Below are positions 42,810 to 52,491 of a DNA stretch of 64,000 nucleotides, one piece after another. The position numbers and the translations under genes are program-made. The notes below the pieces were generated by a model that did no database searches, had not been told where the DNA came from, and worked only from the letters and a program-made list of their open reading frames with translations. This DNA is from Thiodiazotropha sp040791665 (GTDB lineage: Bacteria; Pseudomonadota; Gammaproteobacteria; Chromatiales; Chromatiaceae), in contig JBFNNX010000010.1 of NCBI GenBank assembly GCA_040791665.1, positions 124,001-188,000 on the forward strand. Reading direction: 5' to 3'. Each line of letters opens with the position of its first letter. Position 1 is the stretch's first letter.

Positions 42810-45800
42810 CTAGTCACCACTGAGTGCCGGCTTGGCATTGGCGGGTGCGGTGATGCTGGCAGCCTCTTCAGGTTCCTCGTGGGTGTGCTCTTTTGCCAGC
42901 AGGACATAGATCGACGGCAGCACGAAGAGAGTGAAAAGCGTGCCGATGGCCATGCCGCCGACCAGTACCAGGCCGATGGAGTTACGTGCGGCGGCACCCG
43001 CGCCCGTCACCAGTATGAGTGGGAAGTGTCCGGCGACCGTGGCTACAGTCGTCATCAATACCGGACGTAGGCGGGTCATGGCCGCCTCGCGCACCGCGTC
43101 GATCTTTGACAGCCCCTGTTCCTGTAATTTGTTGGCGAACTCGACGATTAGGATGCCGTTCTTCGCGATCAGACCGACCAGGGTCACCAGTCCCACTTGG
43201 GCATAGATGTTGAGGGTGGTGGTCCAGCCGCTGGTCCAGAAGGGCATGTTGGGATTGGGCATTTTCAGGAAGGTGAACATCAGGGCGCCGAACATGGCCA
43301 GCGGCACCGAACCCAGGAGGATGATGAGCGGGTCGCGGAAAGAGTTGAACTGCACCGCCAGCGCCATGAAGATCATCACGATGGCCAGGGAAAAGGCGGG
43401 CAGGAACTTGTTGCCCTCGTGGCGCAGCTGGCGCGATTCACCGGTGTAGTCGATGGTGTAGCCGGGCGGCAGGATCTCCCGCGCTGCCTCTTCCAGCACG
43501 GTGAGGGCCTCGTCAAGGGTGCGGTTGGTCATGCCCGAGAGCTTCACCGAGTTGAGCTGCTGGAAACGATTGAGGGAGCGGGGCACGGTGCTGTTTTCGA
43601 TACGTGCCACGCTGCTCAGCGGGATCAGCTCCCCTTGTGGACCGTTGATATAGATCTCGGTGAGTTGCTCCGGATTGAGCCGCTGGGAGCGCTCGATCTG
43701 GGGAATTACCTTGTAGCTGCGTCCCGCGATGTTGAAGCGGTTGACGTAGTCGCCGCCCAGGGCGGCGGACATATCGTTACCAACCTGATTGAGATCGAGC
43801 CCGAGGGCGCCGATTTTATCCCGGTCCAATACCACCTGGGCCTGGGGTTGATCATATTTGAGGTCGATCAGCGGCGGGAAGTGGAACATGCCGCTTTCAG
43901 TGGCCTTGGCCTGTATCTGCTGGGCGAAGTCGAGCAATCGCTTGGCGTCCCCGGTGGAGGCGATGATGAACTCGACGGGGAAATTACTGCCGCCGGGCAG
44001 GGCGGGCGGGGTGGTAGCGAAAATCTGGAAACCGGGGATCTGCGACAGCTTGGCCTGTATCTCTGGTATGATCTCGAAGACGGTGCGCTCACGCGGATCG
44101 TGCCATGGCTTGACCACCATGCCGGAGAAGCCGTCGGTATCGTAGAGGGCGCCGACGGCGGGAGCAAGCAGGATCTGAAAGGTGAGATCCACCTCCTCCG
44201 TGCTGAGGAAGGCCTCCTCGACCGCCTTGCCGTAAAACTCCTTCTGATTGGCGGTGGCGTTGGCAGGTGCGTTGATCACGCCGAAGATAACGCTCTGATC
44301 CTCGCCGGGGGCCAGCTCCTTGGGCGACATGTTGTAGAGGGGAAAGGCCGCTGCGGCGACAGCGAGCCATATCATATAGACGAAGGGGCGTGCATTCAGG
44401 GTGTTGCCGATCAGACGGCCGTAGGCCAGTCGCAGGCGGTCGAAGTGGTGGTTGACCCAGCCGGTGAATCCCTTCTCCTCGTCCGCGGCGCTGCGAAGCA
44501 TGTGGGAGGACATCATCGGCGAAAGGGTGAGTGCGACGATACCCGAGATGGTGACGGTGCCGGCCAGGGTGAGGGCGAACTCGCGGAAGAGGGCGCCGGT
44601 AAGCCCCCCCTGCATGGCGATCGGGATGTAGACCGCTGCCAGGGTGATAGTCATGGCGATGACCGGTCCCACCAGTTCGCGCGCGCCGAGCAGGGCGGCC
44701 TCCCGCTTGCTGCGGCCCTCCCGCAGATGGCGTTCGATGTTCTCCACCATGACAATGGCGTCGTCCACCACCAGGCCAACGGAGAGCACGATGGCCAGTA
44801 GGGTGAGCAGGTTGAGGGAGAAGCCGAAAACCTGCATCAGAAAGATGCTCCCGATCAGTGAAACCGGTATCGCGAACATCGGCACCAGGGCGGAACGCAT
44901 CGAGCCCAGAAAGAGGAAGATGACGACGATGACGATCATCAGGGTGTCGCCCAGGGTCTTGGTGACCTCGGTGATAGCGTTGGCGATATATTCAGAGGCG
45001 TCGTAGCCGAGCTCCACCTCGAGGCCTGACGGCAGGTCGCGGGAGATGGCGTCGATCTCCGTGCGCACCCGTTTGATGACGTCGATGGTGTTGGCGTTGG
45101 GCAGGGGAAAGATGCCCATGAAGACGGCGGTCTGGCCCAGGTAGCTGACCGTGGTGTCATAATCCTCGGCGCCGAGGGTGACCTCGGCGATATCCTTCAG
45201 GCGCACGATGGCGTCATCCTGCTGCCGGATCACCAGGCGTTCGAACTCCTCCACCGTGTGTAGATCGGTATTGGCCGTCAGTGTGACCTGGACCAGGGAA
45301 CCCTTGGTGCTGCCGACGGCAGCGAGAAAGTTGTTGGCGGCCAGTGCCTGGCGCACCTGTGCCGGGCTGACATGGTACGCGGCCATCTTGTCCGGCTGTA
45401 GCCAGATGCGCATGGCGAAGGTGCGGGCACCGAATATCTCGGCGCGCTGAACCCCCGCAACGGCGGCCAGACGCGGCTGTATGACACGGATCAGATAGTC
45501 GGTGATCTCGGCCTGGGAAAGGATATCGGAGGCGAAGCTGATGTAGGCGGCGGCAAACTCCGAATCGGCCGATTGCACCGAGATCGCCGGTACCTGGGCC
45601 TCCGCGGGCAGCTCGTTGCGCACTTGGTTCACCTTGGCGGTGATCTCCGCCAGCGCCTTGGTAGGCTCGTAGTTGAGCTTGAGGCGGGCGTTAATCATGG
45701 AGAAGCCCTGTAGGCTCTTCGATTCGATATATTCGATACCATCGGCGGACGCGATGGCCTGTTCCAGCGGCGTGGTGATGAAGCCGCGCACCAGCTCCGC

Positions 45801-45977
45801 GCTGGCGCCCACATAGACGGTGGAGATATTGACCGTGGCGTTGTCGCTGCGCGGATATTGCCGGATGTTGAGACTGTTCCAGGCCTGAATGCCGGCGATG
45901 ACGATCAACAGATTGAGCACGATCGCAACCACCGGCCGCTGGATGAACAGATCGGTAAAGGCTTTCATCCTTGCCAT
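42810..45977 (-). CDS. RND multidrug efflux permease (AcrB/HAE1 family)
   Basis: A 1055-residue inner-membrane pump of the hydrophobe/amphiphile efflux family with the usual duplicated 12-helix plan. Family motifs include FIQRPVVAIVLNLLIVIAG at the N-terminus, the helix-4 proton-relay region LLTLLAIVLSVGLVVDDAIVMVENIERHL with its Asp pair, and GLIAKNGILIVEFANKLQEQG in the second half. AAGGA precedes ATG 45977. It follows the adaptor gene by 56 bp, forming a pump pair; no outer-membrane channel gene is adjacent, so TolC supplied elsewhere is assumed. Confidence 0.94.
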   Translation of the reverse strand: MARMKAFTDLFIQRPVVAIVLNLLIVIAGIQAWNSLNIRQYPRSDNATVNISTVYVGASAELVRGFITTPLEQAIASADGIEYIESKSLQGFSMINARLKLNYEPTKALAEITAKVNQVRNELPAEAQVPAISVQSADSEFAAAYISFASDILSQAEITDYLIRVIQPRLAAVAGVQRAEIFGARTFAMRIWLQPDKMAAYHVSPAQVRQALAANNFLAAVGSTKGSLVQVTLTANTDLHTVEEFERLVIRQQDDAIVRLKDIAEVTLGAEDYDTTVSYLGQTAVFMGIFPLPNANTIDVIKRVRTEIDAISRDLPSGLEVELGYDASEYIANAITEVTKTLGDTLMIVIVVIFLFLGSMRSALVPMFAIPVSLIGSIFLMQVFGFSLNLLTLLAIVLSVGLVVDDAIVMVENIERHLREGRSKREAALLGARELVGPVIAMTITLAAVYIPIAMQGGLTGALFREFALTLAGTVTISGIVALTLSPMMSSHMLRSAADEEKGFTGWVNHHFDRLRLAYGRLIGNTLNARPFVYMIWLAVAAAAFPLYNMSPKELAPGEDQSVIFGVINAPANATANQKEFYGKAVEEAFLSTEEVDLTFQILLAPAVGALYDTDGFSGMVVKPWHDPRERTVFEIIPEIQAKLSQIPGFQIFATTPPALPGGSNFPVEFIIASTGDAKRLLDFAQQIQAKATESGMFHFPPLIDLKYDQPQAQVVLDRDKIGALGLDLNQVGNDMSAALGGDYVNRFNIAGRSYKVIPQIERSQRLNPEQLTEIYINGPQGELIPLSSVARIENSTVPRSLNRFQQLNSVKLSGMTNRTLDEALTVLEEAAREILPPGYTIDYTGESRQLRHEGNKFLPAFSLAIVMIFMALAVQFNSFRDPLIILLGSVPLAMFGALMFTFLKMPNPNMPFWTSGWTTTLNIYAQVGLVTLVGLIAKNGILIVEFANKLQEQGLSKIDAVREAAMTRLRPVLMTTVATVAGHFPLILVTGAGAAARNSIGLVLVGGMAIGTLFTLFVLPSIYVLLAKEHTHEEPEEAASITAPANAKPALSGD

Positions 45978-46033
45978 ATTAAAGTCCTTTACTCAAAGCT
46001 TCGCACAGCACAGTGTCAGAGTGTTGGATGGGG

Positions 46034-47158
46034 TTACTCATTGTCAGGGGTGGGCTCCATCTTTGCGTCGGGTGCCAGGGCGTTGTCGACGACCACCGCC
46101 ATCTTCGGCCGTAACTTGAATACCCCGCTGGTGACCACGCTTTCGCCCTCCTTGAGTCCTGTCTCAACGGCGACGAAATCGCCCCGGGCGTCGCCAAGGC
46201 GGATCACTTGCTGGCGCAGTACGAGCTGTTTTTCACCGCTCTTCTCACCCTCGATTTCGTCGATGACGAATACGGTGTCACCGTAGGGCGCATAGAGCAC
46301 CGCGGTGGCGGGGATTGCAAGCACCTCCCGAATGTCCGCGAGCATCACCTCCACGTTGGCAAACATGCCGGGACGCAGCAGTTCTCCCCGATTGGAAAGG
46401 GTTGCCCTGACACGCACGCTGCGCGTGGCCTGATCGATCTCGGGATTCACCGCAATGATCTTACCGCTGAACACCTCTTCAGGGGCCGCATCGGTCGTTA
46501 CCTGCACTTCGGTGCCGGGGGCAAGGATGGAGAATTGTTGCTGAGGCAGGGAAAAGTCAACGTAGATTGGATCGATGGTCTGCAGGGTCACGACGGGCGT
46601 ACCTTGCTCAATTATCTGACCCAGATTGATCTGGCGCAGTCCCAGCTGACCAGCGAAGGGCGCGCGCAGAGTCTTCTTGGCGATAGTGGCGCGCACATTG
46701 TCAACCTGGGCGGTGGCCTGTTTGAAGTTGGCCTCGGCGGTGTCGAGATCGGCTTGAGAGACCGTCTTATTGGCGCGCAGGTCCCGGTTACGATCCAGGT
46801 TGATCCGCGCCAGTTTGGCCGCGGCTTCAGCCGAACGGAGCTGTGCCTGCTCAACGGAAACATCGATACGAACCAATAGATCCCCTTTCTCAACGCGATC
46901 ACCCGACTCGAAGGCGATCTCCTCGATCTTGCCGCCCAGTTCGGCGGTGACGGTCACCCCCTGCACCGCAACCAGCGAACCTGTGGCGGTCACCGTATTG
47001 GGCCAGCGCAGGCTGCGTACCTGATCGGAGGTCACTGTCTCGGGGGGCATTTCCATCTGTGCCGCACCCATGGTTTCGAATTGTTTCAGCTTGATGAGGG
47101 TGGGTACGCCTATCAGGACAGCCAGCCCCATCAATGTGAAAACCAGTTTCTTTAACAT
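46034..47158 (-). CDS. RND efflux periplasmic adaptor subunit (AcrA/MexH-like)
   Basis: A 374-residue membrane-fusion protein. An N-terminal anchor helix lies at about 5-24; the lipoyl half-motifs (GGKIEEIAFESGDRVEKGDLLVRID and LRAPFAGQLGLRQINLGQIIEQG) flank a helical hairpin, and a beta-barrel and membrane-proximal domain follow. It links the RND permease encoded just downstream to an outer-membrane channel. ATG 47158 begins with the anchor; GTG 47191 would add 11 polar residues, and neither has a strong ribosome-binding site. Confidence 0.9.
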   Translation of the reverse strand: MLKKLVFTLMGLAVLIGVPTLIKLKQFETMGAAQMEMPPETVTSDQVRSLRWPNTVTATGSLVAVQGVTVTAELGGKIEEIAFESGDRVEKGDLLVRIDVSVEQAQLRSAEAAAKLARINLDRNRDLRANKTVSQADLDTAEANFKQATAQVDNVRATIAKKTLRAPFAGQLGLRQINLGQIIEQGTPVVTLQTIDPIYVDFSLPQQQFSILAPGTEVQVTTDAAPEEVFSGKIIAVNPEIDQATRSVRVRATLSNRGELLRPGMFANVEVMLADIREVLAIPATAVLYAPYGDTVFVIDEIEGEKSGEKQLVLRQQVIRLGDARGDFVAVETGLKEGESVVTSGVFKLRPKMAVVVDNALAPDAKMEPTPDNE

Positions 47159-47515
47159 ATGGCTAACATCCGTGCGCGATTCACTGAACACCTGCTTTAT
47201 AGACCAGAAGTATATCTCCCTGGCCTACGTGAATTGAATAAGCGACATGAGAGATGACTTTGTTTTCAGACTCAAGTTCCAACCACTATATAATATTTCA
47301 ATAACCACAACTGATACCTGTGATCAATGGGTCGACTGCATAGGGGTTTGACAGAAGAATGGGATGCAAAATTGCAAACCGAAACCATCTCTACGGAAGA
47401 TAGAGTCTGCACTGAACAATACCTTACAGCATCGCTCCCCAATAGACCAGATTTCTCCGCATCCACGCAATGACATTTCTTAAGCATATGCTTTTTTCGT
47501 GGAGATATTAAATGA
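47159..47515. other. 357-bp intergenic region, no supported gene
   Basis: This lies between the efflux operon and the TrmO-like gene. One 100-codon minus frame (47272-47574) overlaps the TrmO-like gene end, is rich in Ser and Cys and has no initiation signal. It should contain the efflux promoter; no clear regulator site was seen. Confidence 0.35.
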
Positions 47516-47968
47516 CTAAGGCTTGATGTCGAGCACCGGGGTATCGGGAAAGGCGTCGATACCGTCGATCTCAATCCGATTACCCCGTATGGAGATGATG
47601 CGGCAACGGCTCAAGGCAATCAGGTTTGGCCTTACCGGTGCACGGGTGGCGAAGACACCACGCAATGGGTTGTCGGGATCGCCTCGGGGATGCACCTGCA
47701 GGATACTGCGTCGTTCCGGCGTATCATTTCGATCGAACCAGTAGAGTACCCAGATGGCATCGAACTGATCGAGGCCGAGCAGTGCCGGCATGTACGCCTC
47801 TTCTACCTCGATCACCGTTTTGCCTCCATGCTTGCGAACCCAGCCGATGGGCCACACCTGGTAGGAGAGGGAGTGATCATGCCCCGTAGAACCGGCAGGG
47901 GCATCTACTCCTGCGAGACAGAGCGGCAAAACAGACAGGAAAAACATCAATCGTCCTAAGGGTGTCAT
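47516..47968 (-). CDS. TrmO/UPF0066-type protein with an N-terminal signal peptide
   Basis: A 150-residue protein with the TrmO (TsaA-like, UPF0066) fold: YQVWPIGWVRK, FDAIWVLYWFDRND, LQVHPRGDPDNPLRGVFATRAPVRPNLIALSRC and DAFPDTPVLDIKP. TrmO methylates threonylcarbamoyladenosine-37 of tRNA with SAM, in the cytoplasm. This copy starts with a typical export signal (MTPLGRLMFFLSVLPLCLAG), which does not fit a tRNA enzyme, so it may have a different, periplasmic role. ATG 47968. Confidence 0.8.
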   Translation of the reverse strand: MTPLGRLMFFLSVLPLCLAGVDAPAGSTGHDHSLSYQVWPIGWVRKHGGKTVIEVEEAYMPALLGLDQFDAIWVLYWFDRNDTPERRSILQVHPRGDPDNPLRGVFATRAPVRPNLIALSRCRIISIRGNRIEIDGIDAFPDTPVLDIKP

Positions 47969-48015
47969 AGAGCAGATTCCTTTTGGATATGACGGGGAGA
48001 TATGCCTCGACAGTT

Positions 48016-48396
48016 TCAGTATGCTTGGTCGTCCATTATTGGACGTAATCCCAAGTGTGAGTATGAAACATATACCTTGCTCTTCAAGGTTATATACTCT
48101 AACAAATAATCTGTCACAGTCTGGGTGCGAACAGAGAGATACCTGCTATTGGGTAAATTGGAAACATTCGATACCGCATAAATAACCGCACTCAACACTA
48201 AGCCCCAGCTGAGCCACCTGGCGCAGGTTCTTTCCGCTATGCTGTACACATCCAGGCGAAGGGCGGTTTCTTTTTGCGGAAATTGCAATCGAAAACCTGA
48301 TTTAGAAACCCGGATGTTCATGTCAGCCAGGTCACTTGATGCATTGCTTGTTGCCTGACGCTGTAAAAAGAACATACATAGAGCTATTAGTGACAT
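48016..48396 (-). CDS. Hypothetical protein, doubtful
   Basis: A 126-codon frame from ATG 48396 with an N-terminal hydrophobic stretch, a basic middle and a second hydrophobic segment (WLSWGLVLSAVIYAV). No family was recognised and the ribosome-binding site is weak. The composition is protein-like but the call is tentative. Confidence 0.35.
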   Translation of the reverse strand: MSLIALCMFFLQRQATSNASSDLADMNIRVSKSGFRLQFPQKETALRLDVYSIAERTCARWLSWGLVLSAVIYAVSNVSNLPNSRYLSVRTQTVTDYLLEYITLKSKVYVSYSHLGLRPIMDDQAY

Positions 48397-48535
48397 ATGA
48401 CAATATTTGTGCCGTCTACATAATTATCTGTTGGCCATTAAAACCATGAGGAAAAATTGATGCCTGTCACACTTGCTTTTGATGTATATGTGACATTCAA
48501 TTCTGTCATTTAACTGGGCAGTAGGATATTGTTAT

Positions 48536-48982
48536 ATGTTTTGCGCAGAAACATCGGTATTTAAAGTGAAGGCCAACACTATTCTAAGAATCATGTTTAT
48601 TCTTGGAGCTGCAATTGATGGCGCAATTGCAATCTCGTGGTTCTTGATAGCATTTGGCTGGAAAATACCGAATATACTAAATGGATATATTGGTACAGGT
48701 CCAGACTATCAATTGGCGATGTATGTGGCAGCCATGTTTATGGCGGGATGGACTGTTTTGCTGGCTTGGGGTGCACTAAAGCCGATTGAGAGAAGGGGGC
48801 TTCTTCTGATTACCGCTGGATTTCTTTTGCTTTCTGTAATAATTGAGCTTGTAATATTTAATATGGTGCTGGGAGGGGCGGTGTTTGTGTTTGGAACAAG
48901 TAAACGCTTGGTCTTGGCTGCATTATTTACGATGTCCTATTTCTACTCATTAAAATACGAAAATTCTTTGTCAGATGAGTAA
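48536..48982 (+). CDS. Four-helix membrane protein of unknown function
   Basis: A 148-residue protein with four predicted membrane helices (about 17-40, 61-80, 88-108, 113-137). AGGA lies 9 bp before the ATG. Base composition is AT-richer than neighbouring genes, suggesting acquisition. A palindrome TGACA-N8-TGTCA lies at 48491-48508, just upstream, and could be an operator. No family name can be given. Confidence 0.65.
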   Translation: MFCAETSVFKVKANTILRIMFILGAAIDGAIAISWFLIAFGWKIPNILNGYIGTGPDYQLAMYVAAMFMAGWTVLLAWGALKPIERRGLLLITAGFLLLSVIIELVIFNMVLGGAVFVFGTSKRLVLAALFTMSYFYSLKYENSLSDE

Positions 48983-48985
48983 CTG

Positions 48986-49159
48986 ATGGAAGAACAGGAA
49001 AAATATTACGATCCACTACATAACAACATCATGACATTAAATGATTCCGATGATGAGGTAATGCAGACAGTGATTCTTGAAACGGAAGAAGCAATGAAAT
49101 TTTTCAAGTTGCACCACCGAGACTACGGGTATACGTATTATATAATGAGGATTGTTTAA
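48986..49159 (+). CDS. Possible small acidic protein
   Basis: A 57-codon frame beginning three bases after the stop of the membrane protein gene, so it could be read by translational reinitiation. The product (starts MEEQEKYYDP, ends YTYYIMRIV) is acidic and soluble. No ribosome-binding site or family was recognised. It could also be the N-terminal scrap of a longer lost gene. Confidence 0.35.
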   Translation: MEEQEKYYDPLHNNIMTLNDSDDEVMQTVILETEEAMKFFKLHHRDYGYTYYIMRIV

Positions 49160-49266
49160 CCTTGTTGCGCAAACAAACGGACCTGTTTGGACGGTAAAAA
49201 CTGACTATTCGTCTCCGCTTTTTGCTGACGGGGATGCAAGCCGCATTTCGAAAGTAGGTAAAATGT

Positions 49267-49692
49267 ATGAAAGAAACACTCAAACCCGGTGTTCGATATG
49301 AACATAGATTTCATGTCCCGGCGTCAAAGACGGTTCCAAAGCTATATCCGGAGTCAGAAGAATTCCTCCTCATGCCTGAAGTATTTGCTACGGGTTTCTT
49401 GGTAGGCCTTCTTGAGTGGGCGTGCATTAAAGCCATTAATCCCTATCTCGACTGGCCAACAGAACAAACAGTGGGGACCCACATAGATGTCAGTCATGAG
49501 GCTGCGACTCCTCCGGGTCTTGAGGTGACTGTGGTGGTCCAACTGATAAAGGTAGAAGGAAGAAAGCTTGTTTTTAATATTGAAGCTCATGATGGTGTAG
49601 ATATCATTTCCAAAGGCACACATGAGAGGTTTGTTATCAATAAAGAAAAGTTCGATGTAAAATTATCGGACAAGATGGCATACACCACATAG
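49267..49692 (+). CDS. Hotdog-fold thioesterase (FlK-like)
   Basis: A 141-residue protein resembling the fluoroacetyl-CoA thioesterase-like hotdog family: PESEEFLLMPEVFATGFLVGLLEWACIKAINPYL, then TVGTHIDVSHEAATPPGLEVTVVVQL with the conserved His. It probably hydrolyses a short acyl-CoA. AGG lies 9 bp before ATG 49267. It is isolated, with the small AT-rich genes to its left and an inverted-repeat element 52 bp to its right. Confidence 0.78.
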   Translation: MKETLKPGVRYEHRFHVPASKTVPKLYPESEEFLLMPEVFATGFLVGLLEWACIKAINPYLDWPTEQTVGTHIDVSHEAATPPGLEVTVVVQLIKVEGRKLVFNIEAHDGVDIISKGTHERFVINKEKFDVKLSDKMAYTT

Positions 49693-49744
49693 CAAGCGAC
49701 TGTGGTGCCAATCAGATATTGTCGACGTTTATATATTCTATCCC

Positions 49745-50015
49745 CTAGGGCCTGTTAACACTAATCCAATACACCCTGCTGGGGCTGTTTTTGTGCCCAG
49801 CAAGGCAGAATGAGCGAGGTGTAGTTATTCTACATGAGCGAATGATAACGCCGCTGGGGGCGAAAACAGCCCCAGCCCTTCGGGTTGCGCCTGAAAAAGC
49901 GCCACTCGGCGTTGCTCGTCGCTCATTTGGAATTACCAAACCTCTCTCCTCGCGCCTTGATTGGCGCTTTTTCAGGCACAACAGGGCGTATAGGATTAGT
50001 GTTAACAGGCCCTAG
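49745..50015. mobile_element. 271-bp inverted-repeat element (IS630-type MITE candidate)
   Basis: This element is bounded by 34-bp terminal inverted repeats (49745-49778 and 49982-50015) that differ at two positions. The end core is GGGCCTGTTAACACTAATCC, flanked on both sides by CTAG/TA. IS630-class elements insert at TA within CTAG, so a TA target duplication is likely. Inside are two further long inverted repeats: CTGGGGCTGTTTT (49779-49791) with its complement at 49863-49875, and GCCTGAAAAAGCGCC (49889-49903) with its complement at 49963-49977. There is no transposase. Two solo ends occur at 42085 and 61545. Confidence 0.8.
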
Positions 50016-50188
50016 ACAGAAGAGAGACGCCTGCTTCATGTGATCAAAGTGAGGGAACAATAACGGCATTTGTTATTCAATCAGGTTTTTCTGAGGATGC
50101 CAAGGCCCTGTCGTTTAAGAGAGGTGCCGAGTGGTACATAGATGTCAGGTTGGAAGTGGATTATATAAGATGAAGATAAGGAGCGTAT

Positions 50189-50884
50189 ATGCGCGCACAC
50201 TATTTACAGCATGTGCCATTTGAAGGACTCGGCAGTATCGAAGCATGGCTACGGGATTCCGGGTACAAGATAACGAACAGTAGGTTATATGAGTCAGCGG
50301 TATTGCCTGAGATCGATGGCATTGACTTGCTTGTGATCATGGGTGGGCCGATGAGTGTCAATGACGAGCGGGTTCATCCCTGGCTGGTAACGGAAAAAGC
50401 ATTTATAAAAAATGCAATCGAGTCAGGTACGCCAGTACTAGGCATATGTTTAGGGGCACAACTTATCGCAAATTCAATGGGTGCTGAGGTATTCCAAAAC
50501 GCTGTGAAGGAGATTGGCTGGTTTCCAGTTCGGGTCAGAAAATCGACTGATAATTCAATTTTTCAATTCCCTGATGAAGCGGTTGCATTTCATTGGCATG
50601 GAGAGACTTATAATTTGCCTTCAGGGGCGATCCAAATCGCGGAAAGCAAAGTCTGCAAAAATCAAGCATTTCAGTTAGGCAGGAATGTCATAGGCCTTCA
50701 ATTTCATCTGGAGACAACCCAAAGCACAGCGAAAGCAATTGTTGAGAATTGTCGAGATGAATTGGTAGAGGGGGAGTATATACAATCAGAGACCGAGATA
50801 TTGTCTGCTCCTCAAGCGCTTTATGGTTCGATAAATAGTCTGATGGAGAAGGTGCTTGAGTATATTACCAGGAATAATCGCTGA
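50189..50884 (+). CDS. Class I glutamine amidotransferase (GMP synthase-like)
   Basis: A 231-residue stand-alone GATase1 protein. Nucleophile Cys87 lies in GICLGAQL; the catalytic His-Glu pair is in GLQFHLETT, and an oxyanion loop MGGPMSV is at 51-57. Stand-alone proteins of this type act as amidotransferases on unknown substrates or as peptidase-like enzymes. The ATG lies about 10 bp after AAGGAG. It is monocistronic between the mobile element and selO. Confidence 0.87.
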   Translation: MRAHYLQHVPFEGLGSIEAWLRDSGYKITNSRLYESAVLPEIDGIDLLVIMGGPMSVNDERVHPWLVTEKAFIKNAIESGTPVLGICLGAQLIANSMGAEVFQNAVKEIGWFPVRVRKSTDNSIFQFPDEAVAFHWHGETYNLPSGAIQIAESKVCKNQAFQLGRNVIGLQFHLETTQSTAKAIVENCRDELVEGEYIQSETEILSAPQALYGSINSLMEKVLEYITRNNR

Positions 50885-50990
50885 CATTTTACCAATTTGA
50901 TTTGAGAAAATAGTTATTGAATATGGTGTCTCGATTAATCCCAATTTCAGCATGGATTAAGCCAAATAGGGCTTATGCTATGTTGAAAGC

Positions 50991-52445
50991 ATGAAACTCA
51001 CAAACAGCTATGCTGATTTAGGTGAAAATTTCTTTGAAACTATCCTGCCAGAGCCGGTCCGGGATCCCAGGTTGTTTCTTTGGAACAGTGAACTGGCCGA
51101 TGAACTACTCCTTTCGGAACAACTGGAATCATCACCAACGGAACTGGCCCAGTTATTCTCCGGAAACAAGCTCCTGTCGGGTTCCGAACCGATTGCCCTG
51201 GCCTATGCCGGTCACCAGTTCGGCCATTTTGTTCCGCAACTTGGCGATGGAAGGGCGCATCTCATCGGTGACATTATCGACCGGTATGGACAGAGAAAAG
51301 AGGTTCAGCTCAAGGGGTCTGGACAAACGGCGTTTTCGCGCAACGGTGATGGGCGATATGCACTCGGGCCTGCCATCAGGGAATATATTATGGGCGAGGC
51401 CATGCACGCCCTGGGTATCCCGACAACCCGCAGTCTGGCAGTGACCACCACTGGCGAAACAGTCTATCGCGAGACAGCGCAATACGGTGCTGTGCTTACC
51501 AGAATCGCATCGAGTCACCTGCGTGTGGGTACCTTCGAATATTTTGCTGCCAGACAAAATTACCAGGCAGTCGAGCAACTGTCGGATTTTGCCATCAGCC
51601 GTCACTATCCCGAGCTGCAAGAGAGTGGCGATGAACGGTTTCTCCTGCTTTTCGATCAGGTTGTGGAACGGCAGGTCGAGCTTGTGGTTGAATGGCTCCG
51701 GGTGGGTTTTATCCATGGCGTCATGAACACGGACAATATGGCAATATCGGGGGAGACCATCGACTTCGGTCCTTGTGCCATGATGGGTACCTACAGTCCA
51801 AAGACTGTTTTCAGCTCAATTGACAGGGATGGGCGATATGCCTTTGGCAATCAGCCCGCCATAGTGCAGTGGAATATGGCCCGTTTTGCGGAAACCCTGT
51901 TACCACTGATGGACATGGAAAAAAAGCAGGCCATCGATATATTGAATTCCCGCCTGGATAGCCTTTCCGAGCGTTTCAAACAACGTTATATGAACATGAT
52001 GGCCAGTAAAATTGGTATATCTGAACCTGAATCGGCTGATCAGGCCCTGATATCCGGCTTATTGGACAGGTTGGAGCGGAAACAGCTCGATTACACGGTA
52101 AGTTTTGACCGATTGACCCGGTCGCTTTCATCCCAATCGGCAGAAGATCTTATAGAGAAGGAGCTGGGTGGCTGGTTATCGGATTGGCGTCAGCGTTTGG
52201 ATAATCAACGGCAGAGTAAAACGGATGCGCAGAAACGGATGCGGCAAGCCAATCCTGTTGTGATACCGAGAAACTACCATATGGAACAGGTAATCCAGGA
52301 GTGTTCATATAATCATGATCCCGGTGCTGCGGAGAGATTTCTAAATGTCTTGAGGTCGCCCTATGCGAACACAAGCGAAACGCTGCAATATCAGATCGTT
52401 CCAAAGAATGCGGATGTGGGTTATCAGACTTTTTGTGGCACATGA
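50991..52445 (+). CDS. selO: SelO/YdiU protein adenylyltransferase
   Basis: A 484-residue SelO pseudokinase-fold enzyme that transfers AMP to Ser, Thr or Tyr of target proteins under redox stress. Characteristic sequences are YAGHQFGHFVPQLGDGRAHLIGD, KGSGQTAFSRNGDGRYALGPAIREYIMGEAM, VFMHGVMNTDNM-like FIHGVMNTDNMAISGETIDFGPCAMM with the metal-binding Asn and Asp, and the C-terminal YQTFCGT with the conserved Cys that is selenocysteine in animals. Start ATG 50991. Confidence 0.94.
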   Translation: MKLTNSYADLGENFFETILPEPVRDPRLFLWNSELADELLLSEQLESSPTELAQLFSGNKLLSGSEPIALAYAGHQFGHFVPQLGDGRAHLIGDIIDRYGQRKEVQLKGSGQTAFSRNGDGRYALGPAIREYIMGEAMHALGIPTTRSLAVTTTGETVYRETAQYGAVLTRIASSHLRVGTFEYFAARQNYQAVEQLSDFAISRHYPELQESGDERFLLLFDQVVERQVELVVEWLRVGFIHGVMNTDNMAISGETIDFGPCAMMGTYSPKTVFSSIDRDGRYAFGNQPAIVQWNMARFAETLLPLMDMEKKQAIDILNSRLDSLSERFKQRYMNMMASKIGISEPESADQALISGLLDRLERKQLDYTVSFDRLTRSLSSQSAEDLIEKELGGWLSDWRQRLDNQRQSKTDAQKRMRQANPVVIPRNYHMEQVIQECSYNHDPGAAERFLNVLRSPYANTSETLQYQIVPKNADVGYQTFCGT

Positions 52446-52491
52446 ATTATCTAAGGACCGGCTTAATTAACAGGCCAAAGTGTACAGACTC

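Noticed and set aside
43197..44801. 534-codon plus-strand open frame
   Set aside because: It is a shadow of the RND permease gene on the other strand; low-complexity Gly/Glu/His composition and no motifs.
48491..48508. TGACA-N8-TGTCA palindrome as another enhancer site of the NtrC-class regulator
   Set aside because: The arm spacing is 8, not 3, and no sigma-54 promoter follows; it may be a separate operator for the membrane protein gene.
49745..50015. Short proteins on both strands of the inverted-repeat element
   Set aside because: They are translations of the palindromic MITE; the reading frames run through the terminal repeats.
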